Positions 56,863 to 64,000 of a stretch of DNA of 64,000 nt are shown here, piece after piece. The stretch's first letter is position 1; each line of letters starts with the position of its first letter. Under the pieces are notes generated by a model, which was not told where the DNA came from, made no database searches, and worked only from the letters and a program-made list of their open reading frames with translations. The stretch spans positions 5,357,677-5,421,676 of the forward strand of contig AP018269.1 in NCBI GenBank assembly GCA_003994795.1, written 5' to 3'. The position numbers were made by a program, and so were the translations under genes. Source of the stretch: Cylindrospermum sp. NIES-4074. Lineage in GTDB: Bacteria > Cyanobacteriota > Cyanobacteriia > Cyanobacteriales > Nostocaceae.

Positions 56863-57396
56863 TTAGTTAGTTTTGAGTAACATTCCCTCATTGGTTGTAA
56901 TCAAAGGATGGCTTTGCAAGTTCAGGGGTATTGTCAACGTCACGTACAAAGCTGGACGTAAGGGGACACCTAAGGCACTCCACAAAGCAGCAGCATCGAT
57001 GGGATGGACAGCAGAAACGGTCATTGACAGTTCGCCATGACCGCGCAGTGCAGGAGCCAGCACTTCCTCTCGTAACGAGTGGTAATGCAACAGTAGTATC
57101 AATGCCTCTGACAGCAGACGCTGTTCGCCCAAACTGGTGAAGTCCCAGGCGCTCACCAAAAATGACACATCAAACCACCTGGGTGGAGGCAGGGGCGGTT
57201 TCCCCGGCTTTGCTTGCTGCCGACAACCGGATCGCTGTATATACACATTTTCCCGGATGTTATAGCAGTACAAGTTAAGTCTAGGGTTGATATTCTGTCC
57301 CACTCCAGGGTGGTTGAAATCGATTTGTTCTGTACTGAGCAGGGGAATCCCGCTAGCAAATATTTCTGCTAAAGTCTGAGTAGCAGCTGGGATCAT
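56863..57396 (-). CDS. DUF4255 (Pvc16-type) tube terminator/cap protein
   Basis: 177 residues. The DUF4255 core is visible as PRLNLYCYNIRENVYIQRSG, FDVSFLVSAWDFTSLGEQRLLSEALILLLHYHSL and PLRPALYVTLTIPL. In eCIS particles the Pvc16-type protein caps the tube. It is the first gene of the minus-strand operon, 60 bp before the sheath gene. Confidence 0.88.
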   Translation of the reverse strand: MIPAATQTLAEIFASGIPLLSTEQIDFNHPGVGQNINPRLNLYCYNIRENVYIQRSGCRQQAKPGKPPLPPPRWFDVSFLVSAWDFTSLGEQRLLSEALILLLHYHSLREEVLAPALRGHGELSMTVSAVHPIDAAALWSALGVPLRPALYVTLTIPLNLQSHPLITTNEGMLLKTN

Positions 57397-57836
57397 AAGA
57401 CACGACAGCAGGGTTTGAATCCCCCCAGTCAGTGTGATGGTATATTTTTATGCCACCATACTAATTATTTGGGGGTTGGGGCGTCCTTACCAGAGTTCCT
57501 GATGCAGGTAGCACAGAGTAGCTACTTTGCTACCTACCCTACGGGAAAGCGAAGGGTCTACAGCACAAAATAAAGCTTTGAATGAGGCTTTTTTGTTGAT
57601 TTTCAACTTTTAAGCTGGGTATTCATAGCTTAGAGATCCATAAGTCCAGTGGTTATTAGACTTTGGTCGAGATTCTAAATAATTGTTTTAAACTGGCTAA
57701 ATTATGACTATGTGGAGTAAGCTATATTCGTCCGTATTTATACAGTAAAAAGCACATTTTCCATAGGTGAGTCATCTGTGAGAGTTTGTAGCTCAGGCAA
57801 TGCTGCTTACTGTTCGAGTATGCCGGAGAGTAAAAG
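57397..57836. other. Divergent eCIS control region
   Basis: 440 bp between the structural operon and the sensor kinase gene. It contains the palindrome described at 57506-57535 and, beyond it, a GC-rich repeat (taccctacgggaaagcg). No ORF is evident. The promoters of both transcripts should lie here. Confidence 0.6.
57506..57535. promoter_or_regulatory. Palindrome, possible operator
   Basis: AGGTAGCA ... TGCTACCT (57506-57513 / 57528-57535) surround the self-complementary AGTAGCTACT. The symmetry fits a dimeric DNA-binding regulator, and a NarL-type regulator is encoded 1.5 kb away, but part of the sequence may be dispersed repeat. Confidence 0.35.
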
Positions 57837-59018
57837 ATGAAGGTTGCTACTCAAAAGTTGACTGCTCAGTTCCATCTACCTTTACCTTCGTCCAAAAGTA
57901 ATTCGCCAAGTCAGTTGTCGGCAATTGATGTTAATAAGACTTGCAAACAAATAATTCAACAGTTAGCAACCTTACTACCGACTCTGGCTGTGTGGACTGT
58001 CTACCAAGACCTAGATACAGGGGAGCGCCAATTAGTTTCAGAAGATAGTCCAGAGCGATCGCCATCCGCACAAGCTACTCCAGCTTTCAGGGCCAGCAGC
58101 TTTACATCGGGACAATCTTACCTCGATTTTTTATCTCTGCAACAAGAAAACTGGTTGTTAGAAGATTTACCTCTTCTGGAAATTACTGAATTAACGGTAT
58201 CTGAGTATCATGCCTACGTTTGCTGTGTTGGGGATCAGAGTTCAACAGCAGCGGAGTATATATTTATATGTACTTATGAGCCGCTCTCAACTGGACAGCA
58301 ACAGCTGCTCCTGGGTAATGCCCAGATACTGAGTCAGTATTTAGCTATGTATAAGGAGCGATCGCGCCATGTGGCAGAAATCGCCTCTTTAGCAGAAACA
58401 CTGGGACGAGCAGAACATCAACTGCGGAATCCTTTAGCACTAATTAATCTATATGCAGAAAATCTCCGCTTGGGATTACCATCTGGCTGTTTGCAAGAGC
58501 AAGCAATCCTCATTCGCCAAACAGCAGATGAACTCAGCTCTAGGTTGACAGATTTGCTGTACTATGGTCAGCGAGCAAAATTACAGATCAAGCAACATGA
58601 TTTGTTAACAATTGTTTCCCAGAGTATTAAAGGTCTACAGCCTTGGTTGGAACAAAAAGAATTACAAATACGCTATCCCGATAAACCTGTGAGTGTGACA
58701 GTTGATTCCTGGCAGATGAAACAGGTTTTTGACAACTTATTAACGAATGCAGTTCATTTTAGTCCTCAAGGGGGGACGGTGAGCTGCAATTGGCATGTGT
58801 ATGGTCATGAAGTATTGGTGGAAATTTGCGATCGCGGTTCCGGAATTTCGGAAGAGGACTTGAAGCAAATATTTAAGCCTTACTATACTCAGCGTTTGGG
58901 GGGTACCGGTTTAGGATTAGCGATCGCTCAAAAAATCATTCTTGACCATCAAGGTAACTTGTGGGCAGAAAATATGCCGGAAGGTGGCGCTCAATTTTCC
59001 TTTACCCTACCCAGATAA
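57837..59018 (+). CDS. Sensor histidine kinase of the eCIS locus
   Basis: 393 residues, no membrane helix. N-terminal region of about 175 residues is GAF/DICT-like but not confidently assigned. The H-box is RAEHQLRNPLALINLYAEN with H194, the ATP domain shows NLLTNAVHFSP, DRGSGISEED and GGTGLGLAIAQ. Next to a NarL-type regulator (72 bp downstream) it forms a complete two-component system. Divergent from the eCIS structural operon. Confidence 0.92.
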   Translation: MKVATQKLTAQFHLPLPSSKSNSPSQLSAIDVNKTCKQIIQQLATLLPTLAVWTVYQDLDTGERQLVSEDSPERSPSAQATPAFRASSFTSGQSYLDFLSLQQENWLLEDLPLLEITELTVSEYHAYVCCVGDQSSTAAEYIFICTYEPLSTGQQQLLLGNAQILSQYLAMYKERSRHVAEIASLAETLGRAEHQLRNPLALINLYAENLRLGLPSGCLQEQAILIRQTADELSSRLTDLLYYGQRAKLQIKQHDLLTIVSQSIKGLQPWLEQKELQIRYPDKPVSVTVDSWQMKQVFDNLLTNAVHFSPQGGTVSCNWHVYGHEVLVEICDRGSGISEEDLKQIFKPYYTQRLGGTGLGLAIAQKIILDHQGNLWAENMPEGGAQFSFTLPR

Positions 59019-59089
59019 AAAGGCACAAAAAAAGTAAAGAAGTAGAAAACTAGTTATTCTCCTCCCTTTGCTCAACTAGGGAAATTACC

Positions 59090-59770
59090 ATGAATGGCAA
59101 AAAAGAGCTAATTTCAATTCTACTTGTAGATGATGAACCCCACTTTCGGCAAGGAATACGCACCTTATTAAACTTTTACAACACTAGTAGTTGCATAGGT
59201 TTAGACATTGTAGGTGAGGCGGCTTCCGTTGAACAAGCTGTGAAATTAACTGCCGAGCAACACCCGGCTTTGATTTTACTAGATTTAGAATTACCACCAG
59301 AGAATGGAATTACTGCACTACTCCGTCTGGGAGAGTTGCCCTATAACGGTAAAGTGCTAATTTTATCAGCGCACCAACAAGACGATTGGGTGTTTCGAGC
59401 CATGCAGGCTGGTGCTTGGGGTTACGTCTTTAAAGACCAATTAGCTACCCAACTATGCGAAGCTATTACCACCGTAATTAATAACAAGGTATATTTACCC
59501 CCAGAAGTGGCAACTGCCTTTTTTCGCTTGTTCCACTATTACACCGGCAACTCTCTGACCTCAAGTAATGGCATTCACCTAACCGAAAGAGAGCGAGAAG
59601 TATTAAACTGGTTAGTTCAAGGAGCTTCTAATGAACAAATTGCCGGACATCTTTACATTACAGTTGCCACCGTCAAAGCTCATTTAACAGCAATCTTTGA
59701 AAAATTAAGTGTTACCAGTCGCACTCAGGCAATTGTCAAAGCCTTAAAACTGGGTTTAGTTTGTCCCTAA
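59090..59770 (+). CDS. NarL/LuxR-type response regulator of the eCIS locus
   Basis: 226 residues: receiver domain with DDE at 14-16, D65 in LILLDLELPP and Lys in YVFKDQ, then a LuxR helix-turn-helix (LTEREREVLNWLVQGASNEQIAGHLYITVATVKAHL). The partner kinase lies just upstream. Probable targets are the promoters of the neighbouring eCIS genes. Confidence 0.93.
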   Translation: MNGKKELISILLVDDEPHFRQGIRTLLNFYNTSSCIGLDIVGEAASVEQAVKLTAEQHPALILLDLELPPENGITALLRLGELPYNGKVLILSAHQQDDWVFRAMQAGAWGYVFKDQLATQLCEAITTVINNKVYLPPEVATAFFRLFHYYTGNSLTSSNGIHLTEREREVLNWLVQGASNEQIAGHLYITVATVKAHLTAIFEKLSVTSRTQAIVKALKLGLVCP

Positions 59771-59952
59771 TTTAGTGCTAAGTGCTAGTAGAAAACTGAG
59801 AGGAGTTTTGAAGAGAAGGATGTTGAGCAAAAAAAAGTATTTAACTGGAGATCATTTAAAATTGCTACTTTTGATTGTGATAGACTAATAAGATTATGTT
59901 TTTTACCACCTAGCAATACTATAGACTAACTCAAAAATTCAGCACTATATCG

Positions 59953-61218
59953 ATGAGCAATTATTTAGCCATTGCCACTGTCACCGCAACTCTACAAAGA
60001 ACCTTACAGTCTAATATACAAGTAGATGTGGATGGCGCGAGGGTGACGACTGTCAGACCAGACCGCTTGAATAGTGGTTCTCCAGAAGCTGGAGTTAATC
60101 TTTATCTTTACGATGTTTTACATAATCCTGCTTGGCTGAGTGCGGATTTGCGTCGCAACCACTCAGATGAGAAATATGTCAAGCAATCGCAAACAGGCTT
60201 GGATCTCTTCTACTTAGTCACTTGCTACGGCAACGATGTCGAGTTGGAACCACAGCGGCTCATGGGTAGCGTTGTCCGCACCTTGAAGAGTAAATCAATT
60301 GTTACCAAGGAAATGATTCGCGAGACGGTAGCCGACTCAACTTTTACATTTTTGGTAGGTTCTAATCTTGCAGAGCAAGTTGAAACCATCGCCGTTACTC
60401 CCATTGACTTAAATGTAGAAGAAATATCTAAAATCTGGTCGGTATTTTTCCAGACACCTTATTCTTTATCAGTCGCTTATCGAGCTACTGTTGCCTTGAT
60501 TGACAGCGGTGATATCCCCACAAAACCCTTACCTGTACGCAATCTTCAGCCCCACGTCACGCCGTACCAGCCAGCAATAGTCCAAGTTAAGACAACAGAA
60601 GCATTATCATCAATTTGGCTGCCGCAGCCATCGACAACGCCATTAATTCTGGCTAGCAGCACGTTGGTGATTCAAGGTAATAGGTTAAGCGATACAATTA
60701 CCCAAGTCCGCATCGGTAATGTTAAAGCCACTCCTCAAACAGCAACCGACAGACAGATTACTTTAGAAATACCCTCAATACCTATAGAATCCTTGCGGGC
60801 TGGTATTCAGAGTTTACAGGTACTTCATCCCCGTCAACATATTAGCTCTAATGTTGTACCTATCTTATTGCGCCCCACTATCGGTAATATCACTGTTGCT
60901 AATGTGCGCGGTAGGGGTAAAGATCCGCGATCGGCTGATGTCACTGTGGAGGTCAATTTTATAATTGATCAGAACCAAGAGGTAGGCTTGGTATTAAGTG
61001 AACTTTCACTTTCACAAAGTGTAGAGTATTCCTTCGATCCAAATAAGTATCGACAGGCTAATTCTAAATCAATTACTTTTGCAGTTAGTGATTGTTTGCC
61101 AGGAACTTATCTAGTACGTCTGGTAATAGACGGTGCAGAAAGTCTGCTGACAGTTGATACAGACCGAACTAGCCCGACATTTGAACAGTATATCGGCCCT
61201 ATTGTCGTAATTCCCTAA
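59953..61218 (+). CDS. Second DUF4255 protein, with C-terminal Ig-like domains
   Basis: 421 residues. Residues 1-190 are DUF4255 (PEAGVNLYLYDVLHNPAW, YLVTCYGNDVELEPQRLMGSVVRTL, FFQTPYSLSVAYRATVALID). The rest is beta-rich (LVIQGNRLSDTITQVRIGNV, RLVIDGAESLLTV) and resembles IPT/TIG-like folds. It is much longer than the cap protein at 56863, so it may be an alternative cap or anchor. Plus strand, 182 bp after the response regulator. Confidence 0.85.
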   Translation: MSNYLAIATVTATLQRTLQSNIQVDVDGARVTTVRPDRLNSGSPEAGVNLYLYDVLHNPAWLSADLRRNHSDEKYVKQSQTGLDLFYLVTCYGNDVELEPQRLMGSVVRTLKSKSIVTKEMIRETVADSTFTFLVGSNLAEQVETIAVTPIDLNVEEISKIWSVFFQTPYSLSVAYRATVALIDSGDIPTKPLPVRNLQPHVTPYQPAIVQVKTTEALSSIWLPQPSTTPLILASSTLVIQGNRLSDTITQVRIGNVKATPQTATDRQITLEIPSIPIESLRAGIQSLQVLHPRQHISSNVVPILLRPTIGNITVANVRGRGKDPRSADVTVEVNFIIDQNQEVGLVLSELSLSQSVEYSFDPNKYRQANSKSITFAVSDCLPGTYLVRLVIDGAESLLTVDTDRTSPTFEQYIGPIVVIP

Positions 61219-61223
61219 TTAGT

Positions 61224-61308
61224 GGGAATTGCCAGCGGTGCAGTTGTGTGGGGCATTTTCTAGCCTCCGCAACAGCGAAATCGATGATTTATTGCACCTG
61301 TTAACCAA
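61224..61308 (+). pseudogene. Decayed fragment of the AAA+ ATPase gene
   Basis: Three collinear blocks match the ATPase gene 1.5 kb downstream: 61224-61253 with 62766-62794, 61263-61299 with 62884-62921, and ttaaccaa at 61301-61308 with about 62940-62947. The parts between are deleted. It is a remnant of an ATPase copy lost by deletion. Confidence 0.75.
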
Positions 61309-61310
61309 GT

Positions 61311-61343
61311 GCGATGGCGTACCCGCCCCCTGGAAGCGATCGC
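61311..61343. repeat. Dispersed repeat, copy B
   Basis: GCGATGGCGTACCCG plus CCCCCTGGAAGCGATCGC, joined directly to the ATPase fragment. The last eight bases form a HIP1 site. Confidence 0.75.
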
Positions 61344-61570
61344 ATTAACGCAAGTGAAAACATGGTTTTTTCTCTGGCAAAAGTAAAAACAGATACATAT
61401 TGTAATAAAGCTAAAAAGGCATCTGCTACTATTAATAAGGATTTTACTGCGTAATAACACTGTTGATTACGGCTTATTCCCTGAAAACTGTGCAAAAATA
61501 ATACAACTAGTATCAATCAATAAGCTAAAAGTTTATACCTTGGTACAAAAATACTGTAAGGATGGGGTAA

Positions 61571-62023
61571 ATGTACAGCAGACAGCACAGAACAGGCAAA
61601 AATTCTGCCAACAACTCTGATATACCAGCAACAAATCAGTTTGCACCGCGTCCTTATGTCCATCAGCCTCAACCAGAAGTAGCACCCCCCCAACAAGACC
61701 AAGCAGCAGATTTACAGGCTAAATCGGAAAGCATAGAGCCGATTGATAGTGGCATGATAGAACTCGGTGTATTGTCTCGTTATGCGACAAGACCAGAGCC
61801 GCAGCGACCAAGAATTCAGATGAAGAAGCTGAATATTGGTCAGCCAGGAGACAAACATGAGCAAGAAGCGGATAGGGTGGCAGCAGATGTAGTGCAGCGG
61901 ATGGATGCACCTCTTGATGAACGTGTTCAACGTCAGCAACTGCTAGAAGAGAAAGAAGGGGGGACACCAGGCGATGGCGCAGAGCGCCCGCTGGAAGCGA
62001 TGGCGTACCCGAATTACTATTGA
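61571..62023 (+). CDS. Truncated DUF4157 protein with eCIS leader
   Basis: 150 residues. The N-terminal 55 residues match the large effector leader ([30 protein letters not shown]), and residues about 83-111 (IQMKKLNIGQPGDKHEQEAD) are the start of DUF4157. The domain then stops: no HEAWH motif or C-terminal toxin follows. From residue 134 to the end the protein is encoded by a dispersed repeat. So this is a shortened cargo protein, possibly still exported, or a pseudogene. Confidence 0.75.
   Translation: MYSRQHRTGKNSANNSDIPATNQFAPRPYVHQPQPEVAPPQQDQAADLQAKSESIEPIDSGMIELGVLSRYATRPEPQRPRIQMKKLNIGQPGDKHEQEADRVAADVVQRMDAPLDERVQRQQLLEEKEGGTPGDGAERPLEAMAYPNYY
61971..62011. repeat. Dispersed repeat, copy C, inside a coding frame
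   Basis: GCGATGGCGCAGAGCGCCCG then CTGGAAGCGATGGCGTACCCG. It supplies the codons GDGAERPLEAMAYP of the truncated DUF4157 gene, which ends four codons later. Confidence 0.75.
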
Positions 62024-62160
62024 CAAAATACCATATTAATGAATCCATTAAAAATTAATCTATTATTTGATTTACTTTCCTTAAGTCAAATTGATTACCC
62101 AAAATATAGTCAATAATTTAGTTAAAGACGGCGATTATTGTGGGCATTATTGAGATTGAT

Positions 62161-64000
62161 ATGAAAAATCAGCTTTTTACTCACCACTCATCACTCACTT
62201 CTGACAATCTGGAATGGTATGAAGCTAACGAAAAATACTTGAGGAATGCACTGGATGTAATTCGTGGTTTGTTGACATCTCAGCATCCAAAAGAAAATAT
62301 TCATCTCCATCCCCCTCATCACCCCTCCTTAGCACTCAGCGAGCTCTGCAAAGCCTTTCAATTGTCAGATTTTGAGCGCAATCTGCTGTTGCTTTGTGCG
62401 GGGATGGAATTAGATGGGAATTGGGGAGAGTTATGCGCCAAAGGTAGTAATTCAGTACAATCCTATCCAACCTTCAATTTAGCTCTGAAAGTGCTACCAC
62501 AAGGGCATTGGAGCGCTTTCTTACCCACTGGCAGATTGCGGAAATGGCAACTGATTCATATTGGGCCAGGTGCTGTTGTTAATCTCAGTCCATTGCAGAT
62601 TGATGAACGGATACTGCACTATCTCGTGGGTCATGATCATTTAGATCAACGATTGCGGGGCATTGTCAAGCCTTTGGAGGCGCAAATTGAAATCCAAGTG
62701 CCTTCCCATTTACAAATAGCTGAACAATTAGCAAATACATGGTCGCGATCGCAGCAGACATCAGAGGGATTGCCCGCAGTGCAGTTGTGTGGGGATGAAG
62801 TTGCTAGCAAAAGAGCGATCGCATCTCACGCCTGCCAAATGCTCAATATTAACTTACACATCATGTCTGCTGCGACAATCTCAGCCCTCCGCAACAGCGA
62901 AATCGATGATGTATTGCGCCTTTGGGAACGGGAATCAATATTAACCAATAGCGCTCTATTACTCGATTGTGATGAATTAGATGCCACAGATATAACTAAA
63001 GAAAGTGCGATCGCGCGGTTGATTGATAACATTCCCTGTCCCCTGATTATTTCTAGCTTAGACAGAAGGCGATCGCTTGAACGTCCTGTGATTAATATCG
63101 AAGTCCATAAACCCAGCACCGTTGAACAGCGAGCGATTTGGCACAATGCTTTAGGTGAAGTTGCTTCCAGCCTCAACGGGCACGTGGAAACTTTAGTGTC
63201 ACACTTCAGCCTTAATGCTACGACAATTTACACCGTCTGTACAGAAGCTAAAGGCAAGGGTGGAATTGGGGAAAACACAGCACTCAGCACTCTTTTGTGG
63301 GATACCTGCCGTTCTCAGTCGCGTCCGCGTTTAGATGAATTAGCCCAACCTATTGAACTTGGTTCCTCTTGGGATGATTTAGTATTGCCAGAAGCACAGC
63401 GTCAAGTTTTACGAGATATCGCCGCCCATGTGCGACAACGGGCAAAAGTATATGAAAAATGGGGATTTGGCAACAAAGGTGGGCGCGGTTTAGGCATTAG
63501 CGCCTTATTTGCTGGTGCCAGCGGCACCGGTAAAACAATGGCCGCAGAAGTTATAGCCGATGAACTGCGCCTAGACTTGTATCGCATTGACTTAAGTCAG
63601 GTGGTGAGTAAGTACATTGGGGAAACAGAGAAAAATTTACGCCGAGTGTTTGATGCAGCAGAAACTGGGGGAGCAATTTTGCTTTTTGATGAAGCAGACG
63701 CTTTATTTGGCAAGCGTAGTGATGTCAAAGACAGTCATGATCGCCATGCCAATATTGAAGTCGGCTACTTGCTGCAACGCATGGAAGCTTATCGGGGTTT
63801 GGCAATTCTTACCACTAACTTAAAAAGTTCTCTGGATCAAGCTTTTATGCGCCGGATTCGGTTTATCGTTCAGTTCCCCTTCCCCGATGTCAACCAGCGA
63901 GAGGAGATTTGGCAGCGCATTTTCCCCCGCAAAACGCCAACCGCAGGACTAGATCCCGGCTTGCTGGCGCGGTTAAATGTATCTGGCGGTAATATTCGCA
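62161..64000 (+). CDS. AAA+ ATPase of the eCIS locus (3'-truncated by window edge)
   Basis: Opens at an ATG at 62161 (MKNQLFTHHSSLTSDNLEWYEANEKYLRNALDV) and stays open to the window end (613 codons). The first 400 residues are a helical/decayed AAA-like region; the second AAA module has Walker A GASGTGKT, Walker B ILLFDEAD, sensor ILTTNLKSSLD and Arg finger MRRIRF. This matches the AAA ATPase that accompanies eCIS clusters and is thought to act in assembly or recycling. C-terminus is outside the window. Confidence 0.93.
   Translation, partial: MKNQLFTHHSSLTSDNLEWYEANEKYLRNALDVIRGLLTSQHPKENIHLHPPHHPSLALSELCKAFQLSDFERNLLLLCAGMELDGNWGELCAKGSNSVQSYPTFNLALKVLPQGHWSAFLPTGRLRKWQLIHIGPGAVVNLSPLQIDERILHYLVGHDHLDQRLRGIVKPLEAQIEIQVPSHLQIAEQLANTWSRSQQTSEGLPAVQLCGDEVASKRAIASHACQMLNINLHIMSAATISALRNSEIDDVLRLWERESILTNSALLLDCDELDATDITKESAIARLIDNIPCPLIISSLDRRRSLERPVINIEVHKPSTVEQRAIWHNALGEVASSLNGHVETLVSHFSLNATTIYTVCTEAKGKGGIGENTALSTLLWDTCRSQSRPRLDELAQPIELGSSWDDLVLPEAQRQVLRDIAAHVRQRAKVYEKWGFGNKGGRGLGISALFAGASGTGKTMAAEVIADELRLDLYRIDLSQVVSKYIGETEKNLRRVFDAAETGGAILLFDEADALFGKRSDVKDSHDRHANIEVGYLLQRMEAYRGLAILTTNLKSSLDQAFMRRIRFIVQFPFPDVNQREEIWQRIFPRKTPTAGLDPGLLARLNVSGGNIR

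Noticed and set aside
1-64000. tRNA or rRNA genes
   Set aside because: I scanned for T-loop (GGTTCGAATCC-like) and 16S/23S core sequences on both strands and saw none.

Overview
The window is chromosomal DNA of a filamentous, probably heterocyst-forming cyanobacterium of the Nostocales. The grounds are the many HIP1 octamers (GCGATCGC), the heptameric short tandem repeats typical of Nostoc/Anabaena, an NdhI subunit, a c6-like cytochrome, hopanoid genes, and the abundance of PAS histidine kinases and CHASE2/CHAT proteins. I found no tRNA, rRNA or CRISPR array. Species-level assignment is not possible from the sequence alone.

Layout. 1-2138 (minus): 3'-truncated coxA behind a solitary ndhI. 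2609-8928 (minus): ketopantoate reductase-like gene, oxalyl-CoA synthetase-like ligase, hpnK, hpnJ and a squalene/phytoene synthase-like gene, i.e. side-chain and precursor steps of hopanoid synthesis. 9335-11486 (minus): N-terminally truncated IS630 transposase and a DAO-Rieske oxidoreductase. 12032-17084 (plus): a large 7TM-PAS-GAF hybrid histidine kinase with a candidate NtcA box, then a secreted Tyr-Pro repeat protein. 17085-17874: repeat-rich spacer. 17875-31938: housekeeping and stress genes (VOC protein, aldo-keto reductase, cytochrome c6-like, Pmp3, holin-like, ferredoxin, Tex, TldD/PmbA, DUF4112, hydrolase). 32005-35412 (minus): a PAS-rich histidine kinase.

35734-49571 holds a lineage-typical set: GerMN-like lipoprotein, DUF928 protein, CHASE2 membrane sensor, winged-helix-like small protein, MinD/ParA-like ATPase with an Arg in place of the signature Lys, a 1922-residue fusion of glycosyltransferase-2, secretion-type haemagglutinin domain, beta-helix repeats, Ig-like repeats and a CHAT caspase-like protease, and a secreted TPR protein. 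A perfect 56-copy heptamer array separates the ATPase from the fusion gene.

49630-64000 is an extracellular contractile injection system (eCIS) locus. The minus-strand operon runs DUF4255 cap protein, sheath, three tube paralogues, two tail-assembly-chaperone-like proteins, a DUF6760-like small ORF that lacks a normal start codon, a terminator, then a DUF4157 effector with a possible toxin C-terminus and a small candidate immunity gene. The divergent plus strand encodes a histidine kinase, a NarL-type response regulator, a second DUF4255 protein, a truncated DUF4157 protein with the same N-terminal leader as the big effector, and an AAA+ ATPase that runs off the window. A decayed fragment of this ATPase lies upstream of it. 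Baseplate, spike and tape-measure genes are not in the window. The two-component pair next to the structural genes suggests local control of the injection system.

The most interesting items are the shared N-terminal leader of the two eCIS cargo proteins with an adjacent candidate immunity gene, the start-less DUF6760-like ORF (possible -1 frameshift), the GT2-adhesin-CHAT fusion with an internal signal peptide, the CHASE2/Arg-MinD/CHAT neighbourhood, and several families of palindromic mobile repeats, one of which has been turned into protein-coding sequence.
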